DNA from: Bdellovibrio bacteriovorus W
GTDB taxonomy: Bacteria; Bdellovibrionota; Bdellovibrionia; Bdellovibrionales; Bdellovibrionaceae
Reading direction: 5' to 3'
Assembly (NCBI GenBank): GCA_000525675.1
Contig: CP002190.1
Span: forward strand, 744,001 to 808,000
Length of the DNA: 64,000 bases
Position numbers and translations under genes: made by a program. The notes beneath the pieces are model-generated. The model saw only the letters and a list, made by a program, of their open reading frames with translations, did no database searches and was not told where the DNA came from. This document shows positions 1-9,066 of the stretch, in pieces; positions within the stretch are counted from its first letter, which is position 1, and each line of letters starts with the position of its first letter.

Positions 1-2
1 CT

Positions 3-1013
3 TATACATCAGATACGATTGCACCATCTCTCTTTCAATTTAAGATCGATGAAGCATCTTTTGTGAACAAGACTTTATTGAACTATTCGGTCATTGGGGA
101 CTCAGCAGATATCGCATCCTATTGTATTTTAGAAAATGATACTGATATACAAAATTGTATTTGGAATTCACCACCTTTACCTCTGACATTAGTGTCAACA
201 GCTCCTCATGGATTTAAAGCATACACTTTGGCATTTAAGGACGCCGTCGGAAATATTTCCAATCGCGTATTTTCTAATACGGTCTATGTTGATATAACTC
301 CACCGACAGAGCCGACCAGCCCGTCGACAGTCCCGCCAACACCGTCTAGTGTGATAGCTCCATTAATCAAGGGCTTTGCTGATCTAGAGACTTCAGAGGT
401 TGCGATTTATAGCGATAGCTTATGTTCAATGACTCTTGGAAGAGGCAGCCGCGATAGCTTTCTGACTACCGGAATTCAAATAACGGTGGGAGTTGGGGCA
501 ACCACTTCTTTATTCGCGCAGGCAAGGGATCTTGCGGGTAATACTTCAAACTGCGTGTATCTCATCGATTATGTCCACCAAAGTGGTGCCTTAACACCTC
601 TAACGGTAGGATACTTTTCTATTTCTCCGTTGTCTCCTTCGGCAAATCAAAACCCTAAAATCAAAGGGTACGCTTCAACAGATGTCGTGAATATTGATTT
701 TTATGGACAGTCTTCCTGTACGGGAACGATAATTGGAGCGGGTATAAAGTCAGAGTTCGAGAGTTCTGGAATTGCTGTGACAGTTAAACCCAATGATTTT
801 ACCGCGATCTATGCGAAGGGATATGACCTTTCTTTAAACCCCACATCATGCGTTCTGATGGCGACATTCCTTCATGACAATGTTGCACCTGTTAATGTCA
901 GCTCGATATCGCACAAAGCTTTTTTCAATAGCACAAGCTTGACGCCAGAAATATCATGGATGGAGACTCAGGCGGATGTGGGCTCAGGAGTATTAAAAAC
1001 GGAATACTCTTAG
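3..1013 (+). CDS. N-terminal part (partial, frameshifted) of giant Ig-like/delta-60 surface protein
   Basis: The reading frame is open to the left edge, so the true start lies outside the window. It encodes Ig-like modules with a recurring pattern: an SPS/PTPS turn, a PxIKG strand, a YSDSxC segment, an AKAxDLxxN segment, and a YVHDN-type end with a conserved cysteine pair. Two such modules are visible here. The frame stops at TAG 1011-1013 in the middle of a module, directly after the residues TEYS. Two later modules read FEYAIGT and YEYALGT at this point, and the +1-shifted continuation reads LGTAP, so this is one protein broken by loss of about one base. An exported adhesin-like role is inferred from the repeats; no function can be assigned. 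Confidence 0.8.
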   Translation, partial: YTSDTIAPSLFQFKIDEASFVNKTLLNYSVIGDSADIASYCILENDTDIQNCIWNSPPLPLTLVSTAPHGFKAYTLAFKDAVGNISNRVFSNTVYVDITPPTEPTSPSTVPPTPSSVIAPLIKGFADLETSEVAIYSDSLCSMTLGRGSRDSFLTTGIQITVGVGATTSLFAQARDLAGNTSNCVYLIDYVHQSGALTPLTVGYFSISPLSPSANQNPKIKGYASTDVVNIDFYGQSSCTGTIIGAGIKSEFESSGIAVTVKPNDFTAIYAKGYDLSLNPTSCVLMATFLHDNVAPVNVSSISHKAFFNSTSLTPEISWMETQADVGSGVLKTEYS

Positions 1014-4000
1014 GCACAGCTCCCGGCGCAGCGGATGTTCGTAACTGGACACTGTTAAATATAAATTCACCTGTGAGTTTTACGGGTCTAACTTTGTTAG
1101 ATACGCATACCTATTTCATTAATTTTCGCACAACGGATAAGGCTCTGAATGTTTCTAATATAGTATCGTCCTTAGGTTGGACGGTGGATGTCAGTGGGCC
1201 ATCATCACCGCCTATTTTTTCAAACTTTGCTCCGCCATCGCCATCAAATTCCACGACTTCACCATTGGTGCGTGGAAGTGTTACTGCAGATACATCTCTT
1301 GTAAAACTCTATTCCGACACAGGATGTAGTTCTCTTATCAAGGTAGGATCAAGGGCTGAGTTTGAAGGTGCAGGTATTCAGTTTAGTCTACAGAGCAACT
1401 CTGAGGTTTCAGTTTATGCAAAAGCTTTTGATGCTGCTGAGAACAGTTCTAGCTGTAGCTTCTTAGGCAGCTATCGACATGACAATATAGCCCCTACGTT
1501 CTCAGGTCTGGCGATCAACGGTGGTCCTTTTATTAAGAACGTCAGTACCAGTTTAAACATCGGAGCAATGACCGGAGAGCCGAGTCAATATTGTCTTTTA
1601 GTCAACAGTACAGATTCTGCAGGATGTGCTTGGCAAAACCTTCCGATGCCATCAGCATTCAACCTAAGCGGTGGAGATGGTAACAAGACTTTATCAGCAT
1701 TCGTGCGTGATAGTGCGGGGAATATCTCAAGTCGCACGGACTCAAACACAGTCATTCTAGACACCGTGGCACCAGTGTGGGCTTTGCCGAATGTTTCATA
1801 TGTAGGAGCTCACAGTTCTGCAATGAGTTCTCCTGTTATTTCTTACTCCCAAACGGCGACAGATTTAAACTCTATTAAATATGAATATGCCCTGGGGACC
1901 GGGACCACTGGGGTGAGCGTCATTGATGTGGTCGATTGGACTCAGGTGACATCAGGCTCATTCACGATCGGTGGATTGGCCTTAAGTGATGGTCTTCGGT
2001 ACTATGTGCGAGTACGGGCGATCGATGCGGCGGGAAATGCTACTGTGTCTCCTGTAAACGCAGGATTTTCGGTCAATGTTAATGTTCCCTCGCCTATGTT
2101 TTTCGCGGCAATTCCTCAAAGTCCATCTGCAGGGTCAACAAATCCAAGGATTAAAGGGTATCTGGATGTTGTCGCCGATGAGGTAACACTATATTCGGAT
2201 TCGGCTTGTAGCATTGTCATCGGTTCTGGGGACAGAGGAACTTTTGAATCTACGGGGGTATTGGTTTCGGTTGCAGCCAACTCCAATTCTACCATCTATG
2301 CTAAAGCAAAAGACCTAACTATCAATAAGAGCAGTGTCTGTGTTTATATGACGAACTACGTTCATGACAACCAGGGACCGATTCCATCAGTCAGTGTCGA
2401 TGATGGTACTTACTCAACATCTTTAACGACTTCTCCGCTAATCTCTTGGGTGGGCGGAGGAACTGACGGTGGTTCTGGTTTTAATCGATTTGAATACGCT
2501 ATTGGAACCAGTCCATTCCTAGATGATATTAAGCCTTGGACATCGGCAGGATCGAGTGTCTCTGTTACGGCTACGGGACTAAATTTAGTGGCAGATACTC
2601 GTTATTATGCCAAGGTTCGATCTGTCGATAACGTGGGCAATATTTCGGAGGTTACAGTTGGAGATGGCTGGATTATCGATACAACAGGGCCATCTGTTGT
2701 TTTCCTGACGCCCTTTGAAAACGACGACGTGATCTCTGATAAGAGATCAGTGGTTGGGATTTGCGAGACCGGTATTGAGGTACAGCTTTCTTATTCAATC
2801 AATGTCTTAGGCCCAGCTACTGTGCCCTGTGTCGAAGGCGAGTTCACGGTTGATATTCTTATCGACGGAATAGACGGGGAAAGAAGTATTTCTGCATATC
2901 AAGTCGATGCCGCCGGAAATAACTCAGGCACTGTAACACGTAAATTTATTTATAAGCCAACTTTTACAATGTTAGGTGATGGGTTGAATGCGGCAGTGTG
3001 GTCTTTGGCGTATACCAATGACGGAACTCGGGATGTCTTAGTTGGAGGAAACTTTACTCAGTTAGGAGATATCACACTCAACCGTATGGTGCGAATAACG
3101 TATAACGGTGATCGGGTCGAATCTTTCAGTATTGGGACAGGGTTTGGCGGTATTGTTTACGCCATTCTTCCCACGAAAGATGGCAGCGGTAAATTTTATG
3201 CAGCTGGAGCCTTTACAAATTTTGATCTTACTACAGGCGCAAGCTACTTGATCCGCTTAAATGCAGATGGTTCTTATGACAATACGTTTACTCCAGTCTT
3301 TAACAATACTGTTTTTTCTCTGGAGTATGGACCTGGAAATACAATTTTTGCAGGTGGTGCATTCACTTCTGTGAATGGTTCTGCGACTTTTTCGAAATTG
3401 GTTCACTTAAACGAAGATGGAAGTACGGTTGCTACCTTCGACGTGAGTACTGGAGGAATAGCTAATGGAGAAGTACGCGCTCTTCGTCTATCCGCAGACT
3501 CAAGTGTTCTTTATGTTGGTGGTAATTTTACTACATACAGAGGCAATACCGTAAATAGAATTGCAAAGCTTGATATTACAGATGGTAGCGTTGTGATGGG
3601 TTGGCCAATGGGGGCGACAGCGGGGCTAACGACTGGATCTTCCTATGTATTTGATATCGAACTTGCTCCAGAAGGAGATGGTGACATTTATGTCGGCGGT
3701 AGTTTTACTCAATACGGAAACGTTGCTAACTCGGCACTGAGATTGGCGCGATTAACATCAAACGGCGCGCTTAGTAGTAAATATAATTTAGCAGCGAGTA
3801 TAACAAATGGTTTTAATGGAATCGTACGGGATATAAATATAGCACGCGATGGTTCCAGTGATATTTATGTGGCTGGAGAGTTCACTAGCTTTCGTGGAAC
3901 AGCTCAAGGTTACTTTGCCAGAGTACAAGCGACAGGATTGTTGAGCGCTGACTTTAGTAATCGTGGATTTTCAGCTGCTACCTATTCTTTGTTGGTGCCG

Positions 4001-5284
4001 CCTAATTCCGTTAATCCCTATGATGATGTTTATGTGGGGGGGAACTTTGCGGCTTACGACGCTTTTGGGTTTGCTCGATTAGCTCGACTGAACGAAAATG
4101 GCACGCCAGATATTGGAATTAATATCGGGACAGGAATTGCCGGTGGATCGGGATTGCTAAAAAAAGTCGTCGAAGTCAATGATGGCTCAGACCGTCTTTT
4201 CCTTGCTGGAAACTTCACGACTTATCGAGGAGTATCATCCCCGTATATAGTTAGAATCCAACAAGATGGTTCAATCGACACAAGCTTTGTTGTCGGGACA
4301 GGATTCAATGGGGAAGTTTCGACTCTCTATTTCGATGAGGATGCAAAAAAGTTATATGTAGGCGGCGCCTTCACCACATATAAAGGTGTCATTGTAAACA
4401 GAATAGCTCGTTTGAATTTCGATGGCAGCTTAGATACGACCTTTTTAACAGGAACGGCCTTCAACAATCAAGTTTATGAAATTACCCCAGCTCCTGACAA
4501 ATCTGGAAAGCTCTACGTAGGTGGGTCTTTCACTACTTATAAAGGAGTCGCATCTAGTCGTTCAATCCGTTTATTTCCGGACGGGATGACTGACACTTCC
4601 TTCAACGTGGGCTCCGGTTTTGGAGGCTCTTATGTTTATGTTATTAAAGCTGCCAATGATGGAACTAATGATGTTTTTATGGCAGGGAACTTTACTTCGT
4701 ATAACGGAACTGCTCGGGCACATATTGTGCGACTCAAAGATACCGGTATTTTAAGTTCGAGTTTTAACGTCGGTACGGGTCCAGCTTATGCGGCTCCAGC
4801 GACATCGCTTGCGATTTATGATCTATTAGTGGCGCCCGACGGAGGGATTTACGTCGCGGGTGTTTATCAAAGATTCCAAGGGCAAACAAAGATGGGATTG
4901 GTAAAGTTAAAAGCTAGCGGTGCATTGGATCCTACATTCAACGCTGGTATGGGGTTAACCTACAAATATACGGCATCCTCAACGACGGTGGATCGTGGAT
5001 ATGTAACGAGTATCGCTATTGCGAAAGACGGTCGAATTTATGCAACTGGCGGATTCACTGGATACTTTAATAATCTAAGTGCTCCACGAATTATCTGTTT
5101 AAACCCGGATGGAAGCATGGATATGTCGTTTGCATTAGGAGCTGGAGTCAATGCAACTGGATGGGGAGTGAAGACGGCCGATGATGGCTCAGGAGACATA
5201 TTCGTTTATGGTGACTTCACTCTTTACAACGGCTTGAACCGCAATGGGCTTGCGAGAATCAAAGAGAACGGGAATACAAACTAG
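956..5284 (+). CDS. C-terminal part of giant protein: Ig-like modules followed by delta-60 repeats
   Basis: This is the continuation of the preceding frame. The first ~18 codons (956 to about 1008) are out-of-frame shadow, and genuine homology starts at LGTAPG. Residues ~20-670 are more Ig/FN3-like modules, including at least two further copies of the YSDSxC...AKAxD...HDN unit. From residue ~680 to the end there are about ten repeats of the delta-60 type, with strands like VGGxFTxYxG followed by xRIARLNxDGSLDxxF. These are typical of secreted or surface propeller-like proteins. The stop at 5282-5284 lies 20 bp before the RHS-core fragment. It is likely one gene with the upstream piece, cell-surface or secreted; the ligand is unknown. 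Confidence 0.8.
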   Translation: MDGDSGGCGLRSIKNGILLGTAPGAADVRNWTLLNINSPVSFTGLTLLDTHTYFINFRTTDKALNVSNIVSSLGWTVDVSGPSSPPIFSNFAPPSPSNSTTSPLVRGSVTADTSLVKLYSDTGCSSLIKVGSRAEFEGAGIQFSLQSNSEVSVYAKAFDAAENSSSCSFLGSYRHDNIAPTFSGLAINGGPFIKNVSTSLNIGAMTGEPSQYCLLVNSTDSAGCAWQNLPMPSAFNLSGGDGNKTLSAFVRDSAGNISSRTDSNTVILDTVAPVWALPNVSYVGAHSSAMSSPVISYSQTATDLNSIKYEYALGTGTTGVSVIDVVDWTQVTSGSFTIGGLALSDGLRYYVRVRAIDAAGNATVSPVNAGFSVNVNVPSPMFFAAIPQSPSAGSTNPRIKGYLDVVADEVTLYSDSACSIVIGSGDRGTFESTGVLVSVAANSNSTIYAKAKDLTINKSSVCVYMTNYVHDNQGPIPSVSVDDGTYSTSLTTSPLISWVGGGTDGGSGFNRFEYAIGTSPFLDDIKPWTSAGSSVSVTATGLNLVADTRYYAKVRSVDNVGNISEVTVGDGWIIDTTGPSVVFLTPFENDDVISDKRSVVGICETGIEVQLSYSINVLGPATVPCVEGEFTVDILIDGIDGERSISAYQVDAAGNNSGTVTRKFIYKPTFTMLGDGLNAAVWSLAYTNDGTRDVLVGGNFTQLGDITLNRMVRITYNGDRVESFSIGTGFGGIVYAILPTKDGSGKFYAAGAFTNFDLTTGASYLIRLNADGSYDNTFTPVFNNTVFSLEYGPGNTIFAGGAFTSVNGSATFSKLVHLNEDGSTVATFDVSTGGIANGEVRALRLSADSSVLYVGGNFTTYRGNTVNRIAKLDITDGSVVMGWPMGATAGLTTGSSYVFDIELAPEGDGDIYVGGSFTQYGNVANSALRLARLTSNGALSSKYNLAASITNGFNGIVRDINIARDGSSDIYVAGEFTSFRGTAQGYFARVQATGLLSADFSNRGFSAATYSLLVPPNSVNPYDDVYVGGNFAAYDAFGFARLARLNENGTPDIGINIGTGIAGGSGLLKKVVEVNDGSDRLFLAGNFTTYRGVSSPYIVRIQQDGSIDTSFVVGTGFNGEVSTLYFDEDAKKLYVGGAFTTYKGVIVNRIARLNFDGSLDTTFLTGTAFNNQVYEITPAPDKSGKLYVGGSFTTYKGVASSRSIRLFPDGMTDTSFNVGSGFGGSYVYVIKAANDGTNDVFMAGNFTSYNGTARAHIVRLKDTGILSSSFNVGTGPAYAAPATSLAIYDLLVAPDGGIYVAGVYQRFQGQTKMGLVKLKASGALDPTFNAGMGLTYKYTASSTTVDRGYVTSIAIAKDGRIYATGGFTGYFNNLSAPRIICLNPDGSMDMSFALGAGVNATGWGVKTADDGSGDIFVYGDFTLYNGLNRNGLARIKENGNTN

Positions 5285-5304
5285 CCAATTCGCTATTAGT
5301 TAAA

Positions 5305-5985
5305 ATGAATAAGAAAAATGATGTCGTAAACCATGCTCTAATTCGCGATCATCTAGGTTCCGTTCGTATGATCGTCAATAGTAGCGATGGAAGTATTATT
5401 CAACGAATAGATTATTCTGACTTTGGAAAAGTAATATTCGACTCTAACAAAGGTTTTCAGCCTTATGGTTTTGCTGGTGGAATTTATGATAGTGATACTG
5501 GCATGGTGAAATTTGGTGCTCGTGAGTATGATCCAGAAGTTGGTCGATGGTTGAGTAAGGATCCGATACTGTTTAATGGTGGAGATACTAATCTCTATGG
5601 ATACGTGCAAAATGATCCTGTAAATTGGATTGATCCTGAAGGGACAACTAGAAAATCTGGTCAAGTTTTAGAGAAAGATCCATTCGCTGGCGGTGGTGCT
5701 GGACCATCTGGATCAATTGGCGGATCTCTAGGAGGCTCCTCAGGGCGTAGTTGCCCTATAACGGGATATACTAGGCATGGGATCAATAGCGCAATTTCAA
5801 GAAGTGATGGTGGAAGTATGAGCCCAAGAGTTATTTTGGATACGGTAAAAAATCCGACTTCAGTTACTCCAAACTCAAATGGAGGTGTAATTTACAGTGG
5901 TCCAGGAGGGCAAGTAATATTAAACCCTTCGGGGCACGTAATTACAGTGATACCTTCGAGTTCTGACTCGTTTAGGGGAAAGTAG
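5305..5985 (+). CDS. Displaced RHS core 3' end fused to a putative toxin tip (cassette 1)
   Basis: Residues ~12-113 are the end of the RHS repeat-associated core: [33 protein letters not shown], and the junction motif [10 protein letters not shown], after which RHS proteins become variable. The upstream RHS shell (thousands of bases in a full gene) is missing and no good ribosome site precedes the ATG, so this looks like an orphan tip and not a complete toxin gene. The tip (~114-226) has a Gly/Ser linker and then a compact domain containing [20 protein letters not shown] and HVITVIP. That resembles small RNase-like polymorphic tips of the DUF4258/Ntox50 kind; this is inference from pattern only. 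The neighbouring 90-aa gene is its probable immunity gene. Confidence 0.75.
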   Translation: MNKKNDVVNHALIRDHLGSVRMIVNSSDGSIIQRIDYSDFGKVIFDSNKGFQPYGFAGGIYDSDTGMVKFGAREYDPEVGRWLSKDPILFNGGDTNLYGYVQNDPVNWIDPEGTTRKSGQVLEKDPFAGGGAGPSGSIGGSLGGSSGRSCPITGYTRHGINSAISRSDGGSMSPRVILDTVKNPTSVTPNSNGGVIYSGPGGQVILNPSGHVITVIPSSSDSFRGK

Positions 5986-6011
5986 AAAATCCCATGAGAA
6001 ATGGATGAGTG

Positions 6012-6281
6012 ATGAAAACAGATATGGAAGTAAAAAAGATATTATTGAATGATTGGGACCCGATTGGCATTAAGAATAATCCTAATGCCAAAGCGGAATA
6101 TGACCAGTATGCCTTACGAATTGTTGGTATGCTTTATAGCGGTACGACGCGGACTGAGCTTGCGAAGTATTTAGACTCCGTTGTCACAGATGATTTTGGG
6201 TTATCAGCGAACAAATCACTTTCGCATACAGTTTCTGAGAAATTAATGGCAGTTAATTTAGACAAGTTAAAAAATAAATAA
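6012..6281 (+). CDS. Probable immunity protein (DUF1871-like) for cassette 1
   Basis: An 89-aa cytosolic, all-alpha-looking protein without a signal peptide. The sequence NDWDPIG followed by EYDQYALRIVGML and ELAKYLDSVV resembles DUF1871-type small proteins, which often sit next to polymorphic toxin tips. It starts 26 bp after the RHS tip at 5305-5985, in the same orientation, the usual toxin-then-immunity order. A cytosolic immunity protein would fit a nuclease-type toxin. An alternative in-frame GTG lies one codon upstream (6009). Family assignment is from memory of the motif and is moderate; the role as antitoxin is inferred from position. Confidence 0.6.
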   Translation: MKTDMEVKKILLNDWDPIGIKNNPNAKAEYDQYALRIVGMLYSGTTRTELAKYLDSVVTDDFGLSANKSLSHTVSEKLMAVNLDKLKNK

Positions 6282-6409
6282 TAAGTAAGTGAATGATGCC
6301 CAAACTGTGCTTAAAGGTAGCAGAAGTTCTTGAGATGTAGGTCCAAACCTTTGAACAAAGAGTCGTCATTTCATATGAATTGGCTTCTTCAGAAAAAGAT
6401 GAATGTTAA

Positions 6410-6550
6410 TTTTGCTATGAATATGACTTAGGAGGACGGCTTTCGAAAGTAACGAGGGATGGAGCTATTCTCAGCCAGCATAACTATGACTTTAATCGAA
6501 ATAGGACTAGCGGAATATCAGCGGGTACTCCCTCTGTTGCGACTTTCTAA
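6410..6550 (+). pseudogene. RHS YD-repeat remnant, out of frame with the following core
   Basis: Reading from 6410 in frame 2 gives [16 protein letters not shown], then [12 protein letters not shown]: two YD-type repeats as found in the shell of RHS proteins. This frame stops at TAA 6548-6550, exactly where the RHS core copy begins in frame 3 ([10 protein letters not shown]). The piece is therefore a decayed upstream part of an RHS gene joined out of frame to core copy 2. Confidence 0.65.
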
Positions 6551-7124
6551 CAAAGGTTTTCAGCCTTATGGTTTTGCTGGTGGCATTTATGATAGTGATA
6601 CTGGCATGGTAAAATTTGGTGCTCGTGAGTATGATCCAGAAGTTGGTCGATGGTTGAGTAAGGATCCGATATTGTTTAATGGTGGGGATACGAATTTGTA
6701 TGGGTACGTTGCCAACGATCCTGTTAACTGGGTGGACCCGGTGGGCTTGGCGAGATGTACATTCAGTGGTGGCATTCTCTTATGTACAAGTAACAATGGC
6801 GGAACCACAGTGGCCATCAATGCCTTTACTAGCTCAGGGCCTCAAAATATGACAAACGGTGCAATCCCTGCGGGTACCTATGACATTACAAAACTGCCAG
6901 ATTCACAGTACGGCACTTGGTTCCTTGATCCGGGCGCTTTTTCAAGGAGTCTGTATAAGTTTGGTCTAGGCAGGGGTGGCTTTAACATCCATGCTCCGGG
7001 TAATGCCTCGAACGGATGTATTACAGCCCCTCGGTCCAACAATAACGCCGGGAACATATACAACTTAAACCAACTGCTGACGAACGAGTTGGGAAGCAAT
7101 ACCCTCATAGTACCGGGGAACTAG
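6459..7124 (+). CDS. RHS core fragment fused to an L,D-transpeptidase-like (DUF2778/Tlde1-type) tip (cassette 2)
   Basis: Residues ~30-95 are nearly identical to the core in 5305-5985 (FQPYGFAGG to DPVNWVDP), and the DNA is almost identical over ~160 bp. The first ~28 residues are an out-of-frame reading of YD-repeat DNA, so the annotated start is artificial. After the DPVGL junction the tip contains [18 protein letters not shown] and SNGCIT. The His...Ser-x-Gly-Cys arrangement is the catalytic signature of YkuD-like L,D-transpeptidases as seen in DUF2778/Tlde1 antibacterial effectors. Such effectors act on tetrapeptide stems in the periplasm. The next gene encodes an exported protein, which fits a periplasmic immunity factor. 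A complete delivery gene is absent. Confidence 0.7.
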   Translation: MELFSASITMTLIEIGLAEYQRVLPLLRLSNKGFQPYGFAGGIYDSDTGMVKFGAREYDPEVGRWLSKDPILFNGGDTNLYGYVANDPVNWVDPVGLARCTFSGGILLCTSNNGGTTVAINAFTSSGPQNMTNGAIPAGTYDITKLPDSQYGTWFLDPGAFSRSLYKFGLGRGGFNIHAPGNASNGCITAPRSNNNAGNIYNLNQLLTNELGSNTLIVPGN

Positions 7125-7162
7125 ATCATTACGGATCTAGTTAAAGTACCGAAAGGCATCGA

Positions 7163-7627
7163 ATGAATAGACTGATTATATTTTTACTGACACTGGGCTG
7201 TGGGTCACTAGCTTTCGCAGGTGGCGATTGGTCCGAAGCAAAAGTAGTCACATTTAGCTTTAATGACCGGGCTCAGGTCGTCTTTGAGCTGGAGTGGGTT
7301 AAAGACAATGGTTTTATGACGAAGAGTGATTACAAAAAGCTAGTCTTTGAATTTCACAATTGGCCGTCATCGTCGCATCGTTGGTTTCATCAAGTCCTAC
7401 CTTGGACACCGAGTGATGATAAAGCCTATCCACTCGCAGATGTCGCTATCTGCCAGAACATGCTTTTGGAGGCTTTCAAAAAAGGAACGACTGTTCAGCT
7501 TGGTCAAATGGGAACGGTTCCCTTTCGTCCAAGTGTCTCGACCGAAAATGCTGGAGTGGTTCCGTATGCAAAGATGACGAAGCAAGAAGGTGTCGATGTA
7601 TGCTTTCTCTATGCAGCCCCCATCTAA
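7163..7627 (+). CDS. Exported protein, candidate periplasmic immunity for the L,D-transpeptidase-like tip
   Basis: A 154-aa protein with a clear Sec signal peptide (positive start, hydrophobic run, cleavage near AFAG at ~20). The mature part has a WSEAKVVTFSFNDRAQV strand region and two cysteines (in ICQN and VCFL) that could form a disulfide. A GAAAGG ribosome site precedes the ATG. It starts 38 bp downstream of the putative peptidoglycan-targeting RHS tip. I do not recognise the family. An exported location is what an immunity protein against a periplasmic L,D-transpeptidase-type toxin would need; that role is inference. Confidence 0.55.
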   Translation: MNRLIIFLLTLGCGSLAFAGGDWSEAKVVTFSFNDRAQVVFELEWVKDNGFMTKSDYKKLVFEFHNWPSSSHRWFHQVLPWTPSDDKAYPLADVAICQNMLLEAFKKGTTVQLGQMGTVPFRPSVSTENAGVVPYAKMTKQEGVDVCFLYAAPI

Positions 7628-7843
7628 GAAATACGGTATAAGCGTGCCAAAATTATAGTTCCTCCACGGAATCCGTGCCTGGATCGTGCCAAAAAATTCG
7701 ATAAAATTGGCAACGCTGGCACGATGTACAGAGTGGTCATGGCGCAATCCGTTGACACGCTAAAACAGGGGGTGGCACGGCCTGAAAATGCGACTTGATA
7801 CGAATTTTTTGAAGGAAGACGAAGTTACTGAAAGAGGATTTTG

Positions 7844-7924
7844 ATGATCGAAAACATCGTTCAATTTTTACCGGAAATTTTGAAAATCGGCGTTCCCGCC
7901 ATCGCTAGTTTCTTCAAGATATGA
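7844..7924 (+). CDS. Possible 26-aa hydrophobic peptide in the RHS cassette region
   Basis: A short ORF preceded by GAAAGAGG at 7830-7837. The peptide is strongly hydrophobic with alternating charges (MIENIVQFLPEILKIG then VPAIASFFKI) and would form a helix that can sit on or in a membrane. It lies between the cassette 2 immunity gene and the third RHS-core remnant. It could be a small membrane-active peptide, a remnant of a larger gene, or chance. Confidence 0.3.
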   Translation: MIENIVQFLPEILKIGVPAIASFFKI

Positions 7925-7976
7925 GGCCAAACTGTGGCTAAAAATCGCTCGGCTGGTCCCTGGCCTTGTTGCTGTC

Positions 7977-8090
7977 AGTAGGATCCAGAAGTTAGTCGAC
8001 GGATGAGTACGGATCCAATACTGTTTAATGGCGAAGATGCCAACCTTTATGGGTGAGTTGGCAATAATTTCGTGAATGCGCCGACATTCG
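7977..8090 (+). pseudogene. Decayed RHS core remnant (copy 3)
   Basis: The DNA matches the core copies at 5525-5630 with scattered changes: the DPEV...GRW...[14 protein letters not shown] segment is readable but carries a frame break at the start and a TGA after LYG. No tip is left. It is followed by a 12-bp hairpin (8074-8085 with 8100-8111) and then an immunity-like gene. Confidence 0.65.
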
Positions 8091-8111
8091 GGGCTGAAGG
8101 TCGGCGCATTC
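8074..8111. repeat. Perfect 12-bp inverted repeat at the end of RHS core remnant 3
   Basis: GAATGCGCCGAC at 8074-8085 and its exact complement GTCGGCGCATTC at 8100-8111 flank a 14-nt loop. It lies where a toxin tip would be expected between the core and the immunity gene. No T-run follows, so it is not an obvious terminator; it may be a scar of tip loss. Confidence 0.6.
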
Positions 8112-8136
8112 AGTCAAATTTACCTTGGAAGTAGTA

Positions 8137-8535
8137 ATGAGTAAAACAAACGAAACTATTAAAAGCTTTAAAAAAGATATTTTGGGTATGCAAGTAACAG
8201 ACATCAGAATTGGTTTTTCGACTACCTTAGAGCTTAGTACGGAGGCGAAGTTTTATCGTATCGGCTTGGGTAGCTCAGAAGCGGAAATTTTAGGAGAGAA
8301 GTTTTCTATTGCCCCTATAGATATTCGTTCAAAGCTTATATTAGCCGACTTCTTTAAGAGTGTGGTAAGTGGTTTCGAGGTGGCGGAAAATGGTGATCTT
8401 CTCATCGAGTTTGATAACGGAATGAAAAAAATAAGAAATCCCGCAATTCCTGACTATGAAGCTTGGGAAATAAACACTGCTAGTAATCTCCAAATAATTT
8501 GTACACCCGGCGGAGAAATCACTATTTTTGAATGA
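8137..8535 (+). CDS. Orphan immunity-like protein (DUF6188-like)
   Basis: A 132-aa soluble protein without a signal peptide. It begins with a GMQVTDIRIGFSTTLEL beta-rich segment, has LLIEFDNGMKKI in the second half, and ends in DYEAWEIN followed by ICTPGGEITIFE. The YEAWE and PGGE(l/i)xxx ending is typical of DUF6188-type proteins that accompany polymorphic toxins. It directly follows a decayed RHS core with no intact tip, so it looks like an immunity gene kept after its toxin was lost. An in-frame upstream TTG (8125) exists; the ATG at 8137 is preferred. Confidence 0.55.
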   Translation: MSKTNETIKSFKKDILGMQVTDIRIGFSTTLELSTEAKFYRIGLGSSEAEILGEKFSIAPIDIRSKLILADFFKSVVSGFEVAENGDLLIEFDNGMKKIRNPAIPDYEAWEINTASNLQIICTPGGEITIFE

Positions 8536-8599
8536 ATAAAAAATAAATGGATCCTCCTGGCAGTAGATTGAGTTGCGACACAGAGGTAGGAGAACATTT

Positions 8600-8677
8600 A
8601 AGACGGATACAATAGTACTATTGTGCGCGGCTGTTTGCGGCTGTAGTTTTTTTGAATCGAGTCCCTTATTCGGGTAA
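8600..8677 (+). pseudogene. Possible remnant of a small lipoprotein gene
   Basis: The frame from 8600 reads KTDTIVLLCAAVCGCSFFES and then ends at TAA 8675-8677. It looks like a lipoprotein signal with a lipobox-type VCGC, but the codon where ATG is expected is TTT, 7 nt after an AGGAGA ribosome-site-like sequence (8588-8593). This may be a decayed lipoprotein immunity gene of the cassette array. Weak evidence. Confidence 0.25.
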
Positions 8678-8698
8678 TTTCATATAGATACATTGGTA

Positions 8699-8824
8699 GT
8701 GGAGTTTGGAGCTAGGGGGTATGATCCAGAGGTGGGTCGGTGGGAGAGTACGGACCAGATTCTTTTCAGAGGTGGAGATATGAATCTTTACGGCTGTGGA
8801 AATAGCTGGATAGAAGAGTGGTGA
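8699..8824 (+). pseudogene. Decayed RHS core remnant (copy 4)
   Basis: The frame starting GTG 8699 reads [20 protein letters not shown], then [17 protein letters not shown], and stops at TGA 8822-8824. It is the same core segment as in the copies at 5305 and 6459 but more diverged at the DNA level, suggesting an older duplication or an import from another RHS gene. Confidence 0.65.
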
Positions 8825-8952
8825 TGTTTCGAGAACAATAGAAGAAAGAGAGAAATTGGAACGTATTCATAGCGACTTCGTATAAGATGATTTGCTCTAA
8901 AAATTAAAACGACCGTTAGCATAAGTTTGTACGTTTTAGGGTTCGCTAGTAG

Positions 8953-9066
8953 GATCGAGATGGCAGAGCTGTTGGATTTAAACCTAGTTCTTCTTCCGGA
9001 CCACCGACTATTGACACTAATATTCCTGTCATGCCGGGAATTAAAATAAAATTCACAGGTGAATGA
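8953..9066 (+). pseudogene. C-terminal remnant of an RHS toxin tip (cassette 4)
   Basis: The frame opens after TAG 8950-8952 and reads a low-complexity linker (PSSSSGPPTIDTN) followed by a short basic strand (MPGIKIKFTGE), ending at TGA 9064-9066. The next gene starts at GTG 9059, overlapping by 8 bp, as in a translationally coupled toxin-immunity pair. The catalytic part of the tip is missing, so its activity cannot be inferred. Confidence 0.4.

Noticed and set aside
1005-1015. Programmed ribosomal frameshift in the giant protein
   Set aside because: No slippery heptamer at the site (AATACTCTTAGG) and no following stem; a lost base is simpler.
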